The translations under genes and the position numbers were made by a program. Source: CBDCAS01 sp965214015 (GTDB lineage: Bacteria > Pseudomonadota > Gammaproteobacteria > Coxiellales > Coxiellaceae). From it: a DNA stretch of 64,000 bases. A model generated the notes under the pieces. That model was not told the origin of the DNA, searched no databases, and saw nothing but the letters and a program-made list of their open reading frames with translations. The stretch lies in the NCBI GenBank assembly GCA_965214015.1, contig CBDCAS010000018.1, positions 1 through 64,000 of the forward strand, read 5' to 3'. This document shows positions 63,159 through 64,000 of the stretch, one piece after another (positions within the stretch are counted from its first letter, which is position 1; each line of letters starts with the position of its first letter).

Positions 63159-63395
63159 TTACGAAATTTCTAATAGTTCATCACTGCCTAATGCGATTTC
63201 TTTAGAGTGTTGTGTTATTTTTTCAAGTGGCCAATCCCACCACTTCAACCTAAGAAGCTTTTTAATCACTTCATTGGAAAATCGTTTTCGTATTAATTTT
63301 GCCGGATTCCCATCTACAATACTATAAGGCTCAACATCTTTTGTAACAGTCGAACACGAGGCAATAATAGGGGTTCTAATCCCAAAAACAGTATT
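63159..63395 (-). pseudogene. Hexapeptide-repeat (CatB/Vat-type) acetyltransferase, C-terminal remnant
   Basis: The minus strand reads about 78 residues to TAA at 63161-63159: PIIASCSTVTKDVEPYSIVD, then GNPAKLIRKRFSNEVI, then LKWWDWPLEKI. This is the conserved tail of xenobiotic acetyltransferases that act on chloramphenicol or streptogramins. The upstream trimerisation repeats and catalytic His are missing. The family match fades at about 63385, next to an oppositely oriented gene fragment. No start codon of its own was found, so it is a broken gene. Confidence 0.7.
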
Positions 63396-63398
63396 AAA

Positions 63399-63581
63399 GA
63401 TATTTTGCAGTCAAAAAAAGATGGTGCCCCTTTAATTATATACGCTAAGAACGGTGAAATCGATAAAGATGAGTGGTATCAACTTGCTCAAAATAGAGAT
63501 GTAGTTGTTGCAAACCAAAGAAGCAGACTTATTAATGATATATTCACCTCTGCGATAACAACCTCGATAAAGTGTAAATAA
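63399..63581 (+). pseudogene. Coding-like fragment of unknown origin
   Basis: The plus strand holds an open stretch ending in TAA at 63579-63581, reading ILQSKKDGAPLIIYAKNGEI, then DEWYQLAQNRDVVVANQRSR. It lacks a start codon at its left end, where it abuts the oppositely oriented acetyltransferase remnant. Composition is protein-like, but I recognise no family. The join suggests a recombination breakpoint near 63395. Confidence 0.4.
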
Positions 63582-63757
63582 TTTGGCTTGGTTCAAAAAC
63601 CAGTGATTTTGAGAGTGTTCAGTAAACTGTGTCATTATTATTTTACAATCCAACATTGAATCGACCGACAAAATAAATGTCAAGTTGTGAAAGGTTTGCA
63701 GCCCATTGACTCAAAGGAATCAAATGTTAATAATAATGCTACAGAAAAACAAGTAAA
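63582..63757. other. Intergenic stretch with possible gene scrap
   Basis: An 83-codon minus-strand open frame (63683-63432) covers this stretch and the antisense of the neighbouring fragment. Its first part (QFTEHSQNHWFLNQAKLFTL) looks protein-like, but I cannot identify it or decide whether it is real. No other feature is seen. Confidence 0.25.
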
Positions 63758-64000
63758 CTATAACTTTCCTAAATATAATTTAGTAGTATAAGGGAAAATG
63801 ACTTTTCCATTGGTTTGATATTGATTAAAAAGATGAGTAAGGTCCTTGATCATGTTATCGTAATGATCTTGATCTGGCGTTAGTGCATAGGATGTCGAAC
63901 GTAATCGTCCTACTAAACCCTTCCAATCAAATAGTTGCTGGTTTTCAAATTGATAGATTTTTACAGAATCTTTTGCAAAAAATGCGAGCACTTCAGACTC
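63758..64000 (-). CDS. Class I SAM-dependent methyltransferase, C-terminal part (runs off the window)
   Basis: The minus-strand frame is open from the window edge to TAG near 63758. It carries the C-terminal signature of a common methyltransferase group: NQQLFDWKGLVGRLRSTSYA, then TNGKVIFPYTTKLYLGKL. The SAM-binding core lies outside the window, so function and start cannot be judged. It is the last of several partial genes at this end. Confidence 0.75.
   Translation of the reverse strand, partial: ESEVLAFFAKDSVKIYQFENQQLFDWKGLVGRLRSTSYALTPDQDHYDNMIKDLTHLFNQYQTNGKVIFPYTTKLYLGKL

Noticed and set aside
63432..63683. 83-codon minus-strand open frame as a gene
   Set aside because: It partly runs antisense to a coding-like plus-strand fragment, has no clear ribosome site, and matches no family I know. 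It is mentioned only as a possible scrap.

Overview
The window looks like an AT-rich chromosome segment of a gammaproteobacterium, probably a host-associated relative of Legionella/Coxiella. This is an inference. It rests on gammaproteobacterial housekeeping genes (purB, prfC, lptFG, valS, folE), a legionaminic-acid-type sugar pathway, effector-like genes (a 2606-residue coiled-coil protein and membrane proteins of no known function), and PmrA-box-like promoters in front of three of those genes. No 16S rRNA, tRNA or Dot/Icm gene is present to settle the taxon.

Layout. (1) 1-186 is the truncated end of an IS982-family element, followed by about 440 bp of decayed or unassigned DNA. (2) 631-29996 is one long minus-strand surface-glycan locus of about 23 genes, mostly overlapping or a few bases apart. 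Reading in the direction of transcription it holds a WbpE-like aminotransferase, a large glycan-transferase-like protein, a legionaminic-acid-type set (LegB, LegC, a glycosyltransferase, LegI, a NeuD/LegH-like acyltransferase, PtmE), an oxidoreductase, a second DegT aminotransferase, a GNAT acetyltransferase, a CMP-sugar synthetase, a capsule-type protein, a frameshifted dioxygenase remnant, a WbpG/PseA-type amidotransferase coupled to an amidase, an ABC flippase, three asparagine-synthase-type enzymes and several GT4 glycosyltransferases, one of them a double-domain fusion. Together they suggest an amidated and amidinated polysaccharide or O-antigen. (3) 30499-35158 (plus strand): a NarL-type response regulator, purB, a YiiX-like cysteine peptidase and NAD-malic enzyme. 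(4) 35255-40943 (minus strand): a membrane-anchored dual-specificity phosphatase, lptF, lptG, an MFS transporter and prfC, followed by divergent valS. (5) 43774-52725: the giant coiled-coil gene and a divergent 306-residue gene. The intergenic region between them carries two promoters of the form TTAA-N7-TTAA-N11-TATAAT. (6) 52710-57551: a HolD-like gene and an unknown partner, an emrAB-type efflux pair, a HIT protein and folE. (7) 57582-59744: two divergent membrane-protein genes, one with a third copy of the same promoter architecture. (8) 59744-64000: a mosaic of mobile and broken genes. It holds a nearly complete IS982 copy with an in-frame amber codon, an integrase C-terminus, an AraC/GyrI-like regulator, a Lnu-type nucleotidyltransferase fused in frame to a frameshifted DNA-glycosylase-like gene, a truncated hexapeptide acetyltransferase, another gene scrap and a methyltransferase running off the end.

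The most notable signal is the identical promoter architecture in front of three effector-like genes. It has the 11-bp periodicity of the PmrA box known from Legionella and Coxiella, with a fixed 11-nt distance to a perfect -10 box. The second is the sugar-amidation chemistry of the glycan locus: a WbpG-type enzyme without its usual HisH/HisF partners but overlapping an amidase, three asparagine-synthase paralogues, and a Leg pathway with no hydrolysing 2-epimerase (LegG) in the window.
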